A stretch of 7,300 nucleotides of DNA from JAUNBG01 sp964442735 (GTDB lineage Bacteria; Planctomycetota; Planctomycetia; Pirellulales; Thermoguttaceae): the NCBI GenBank assembly GCA_964442735.1, contig CAYUAP010000185.1, positions 1 to 7,300 of the forward strand, in the 5' to 3' direction. Under the pieces are notes generated by a model, which saw only the letters and a list, made by a program, of their open reading frames with translations, was not told the origin of the DNA and searched no databases. Positions 6,487 through 7,300 of this stretch are shown here, one piece after another. How positions within the stretch are numbered: position 1 is the first letter of the stretch; each line of letters opens with the position of its first letter. A program made the translations under genes and the position numbers.

Positions 6487-7200
6487 TTATTTTCCTTTTA
6501 TCTTTTGTAAAATCTCTTCTAGCGATTCAACAAAAATACCAGTATTATGATTTGTTGTTGTATTTCCATTGGCATCTAATCTCGGATGATATTTTTTTTC
6601 ATTCGAACCAATTTTCTCAGGAGCAAGATATCCGACTTCACCATTTGGACGGATAAAGACTTCATAACCATCGGAACGGATATAATGAACATACTTTCCT
6701 CTTGTAACGCGTTGTAATTCAAACCCTTCTTCACGTAACAGCATATGGAAAGATGCACGATCACCAGGGTTGGCATGTGAAATAGTGTATACTTTTTTTG
6801 AAGTAAATATTTTCGTAGCATTTATTGAACTTACAAATGTCGTTGAAACTTGCGATATTCCAAACGCGGCTTTTTCTCCACGAGTCCATTCGTCCAGGAA
6901 TTGATTTGTTCCTAGATCATAACCTGTGATAGTTTCTGTTAGTAAATTTGTACCGTTAATATCGCCCACTACTGTTTGTATTAAACCATATCCATTTCCA
7001 ATAGATTCATCTGAATATCCAAGATTCTTAGAAATATTATAAAAACGTTCACCATTGGCTTCTGTACTTTCCCCGGTTTTTAGCCAAGGAGAAAATTTTG
7101 AAAATTTGATATAGGAAAAAAGAGACTCTTTTATTATTGTTTGAATTATTGAAAACAAAACGGTAACAAAAGGAGTCTCTGGATGAGCAACAAGCCGCAT
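6487..7200 (-). CDS. Polymorphic toxin C-terminal part, front replaced by an insertion sequence end
   Basis: The open frame runs from an ATG at 7200, but its first ~35 codons are antisense to the neighbouring transposase leader and start. Genuine toxin similarity begins near base 7080 (KTGESTEANGERFYN). Next comes a linker of pretoxin type (GTNLLTETITGYDLGTNQF, DEWTRGEKAAFG). The last ~100 residues look like a toxin tip: FHMLLREEGFELQRV, YEVFIRPNGEVG, KKYHPRLDANGN, NHNTGIFVESL; the H..TG.FV close and 'IRPNGEV' are shared by a family of toxin tips found at the ends of secreted proteins. Biochemical activity is unknown to me. Any carrier and HINT domain have been lost, so the product would not be exported in the normal way. 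It is coupled to the candidate immunity gene (one base apart). A full copy elsewhere in the genome may exist. Confidence 0.75.
   Translation of the reverse strand: MRLVAHPETPFVTVLFSIIQTIIKESLFSYIKFSKFSPWLKTGESTEANGERFYNISKNLGYSDESIGNGYGLIQTVVGDINGTNLLTETITGYDLGTNQFLDEWTRGEKAAFGISQVSTTFVSSINATKIFTSKKVYTISHANPGDRASFHMLLREEGFELQRVTRGKYVHYIRSDGYEVFIRPNGEVGYLAPEKIGSNEKKYHPRLDANGNTTTNHNTGIFVESLEEILQKIKGK
7106..7134 (+). promoter_or_regulatory. Tentative transposase promoter overlapping the left hairpin arm
   Basis: TTGATA (7106-7111) and TTTTAT (7129-7134) are 17 bases apart. Start would fall near 7141, inside the hairpin loop, so the element's own transcript would lack the left arm. The -10 box is poor; the layout is what makes it plausible. 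Confidence 0.35.
7121..7180 (+). promoter_or_regulatory. Hairpin hiding the transposase ribosome binding site
   Basis: AGAGACTCTTTT (7121-7132) pairs with AAAAGGAGTCTCT (7168-7180) over 12 bp with one bulged G. The right arm contains AGGAG (7171-7175), the ribosome site of the transposase ATG at 7183. RNA read in from outside would fold and block translation. Confidence 0.6.
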
Positions 7201-7300
7201 GAAGCGAAAATTTGGATCTATACGTTTATTATAGCAATGAGTGAAGCATTGTACAAGCCCAGTCGTCGCTGGTTTCAGAAATTTATTTTTGGGGCCTTGT
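7183..7300 (+). CDS. Transposase N-terminus, incomplete at the right window edge
   Basis: ATG 7183 follows AGGAG by seven bases. The 39 visible residues read MSNKPHEAKIWIYTFIIAMS then EALYKPSRRWFQKFIFGAL. The AMSEAL...KPSRRWFQK pattern resembles the start of DDE-type (IS4-superfamily-like) transposases, but the catalytic part is outside the window and the family cannot be fixed. It is divergent from the truncated toxin gene and lies within the element that truncated it. Confidence 0.6.
   Translation, partial: MSNKPHEAKIWIYTFIIAMSEALYKPSRRWFQKFIFGAL

Larger units (their letters stand above)
7085..7300 (+). mobile_element. Left end of an insertion sequence running off the window
   Basis: The toxin reading stops making sense near 7080, and a plus-strand transposase with its own leader and ribosome site begins at 7183. 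The IS end therefore lies around 7080-7110. The exact terminal repeat and target duplication cannot be set because the other end is outside the window. Confidence 0.55.

Noticed and set aside
1..7300. CRISPR arrays, tRNA or rRNA genes
   Set aside because: No regularly spaced repeats and no tRNA- or rRNA-like sequence were seen on either strand.

Overview
The window looks like an accessory, transposon-littered region of a Planctomycetota chromosome. The clue is the minus-strand protein at 4700-6070. Its first part resembles the DUF1559 pseudopilin-like domain that planctomycetes carry in many copies. It is followed by a pretoxin HINT domain and sits beside a formylglycine-generating-enzyme (FGE/SUMF1) fold protein, also abundant in that phylum. 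The phylum call is inference. The mix with Bacillota-like AT-rich genes would fit a gut or other dense community, but the sequence does not prove it.

Left part (1-2500), plus strand: the open 3' end of a restriction-helicase (type III R-subunit-like) gene, which keeps its PD-(D/E)XK nuclease motif. It is joined in frame to a complete GNAT acetyltransferase, and base composition drops sharply at the join. A dihydrofolate-reductase-like (RibD C-terminal family) gene follows 54 bases later. The GNAT/DHFR-like pair forms an AT-rich block of about 1 kb that ends abruptly against an IS1634-type transposase relic on the minus strand (1894-2367). The relic keeps both termini but has lost its catalytic centre, and it still has a good promoter and ribosome binding site. 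Beyond it lie a hairpin and a frameshifted alpha/beta-hydrolase fragment (about 2540-2790), then about 250 bases without a recognisable gene.

Right part (7200-3043), minus strand, reads as one operon-like polymorphic-toxin array. In order it holds: the 3' part of a toxin gene whose front is cut off by an insertion sequence (6487 to about 7080); a small candidate immunity gene (6072-6485); a second toxin protein made of a DUF1559-like fragment, a self-cleaving HINT domain and a C-terminal nuclease-like toxin (4700-6070); and a 515-residue protein with an unknown N-terminal region, an FGE-like fold and a hydrophilic tail (3043-4590), in the place where the second immunity protein is expected. 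The first two junctions have the same TAA-A-ATG layout, so translation is probably coupled. The second toxin is interrupted by an in-frame TAA, after which the frame continues with GGGAIFRPSDLPEY, a tail that resembles the usual end of this toxin type, so it looks recently disabled.

At the right edge (7183-7300) a plus-strand transposase begins behind a hairpin that buries its ribosome binding site. The main proposal is a toxin-tip array attached to a DUF1559 pseudopilin-like carrier, with the conserved GC-richer HINT segment as the likely recombination anchor between AT-rich, swappable toxin/immunity tips.
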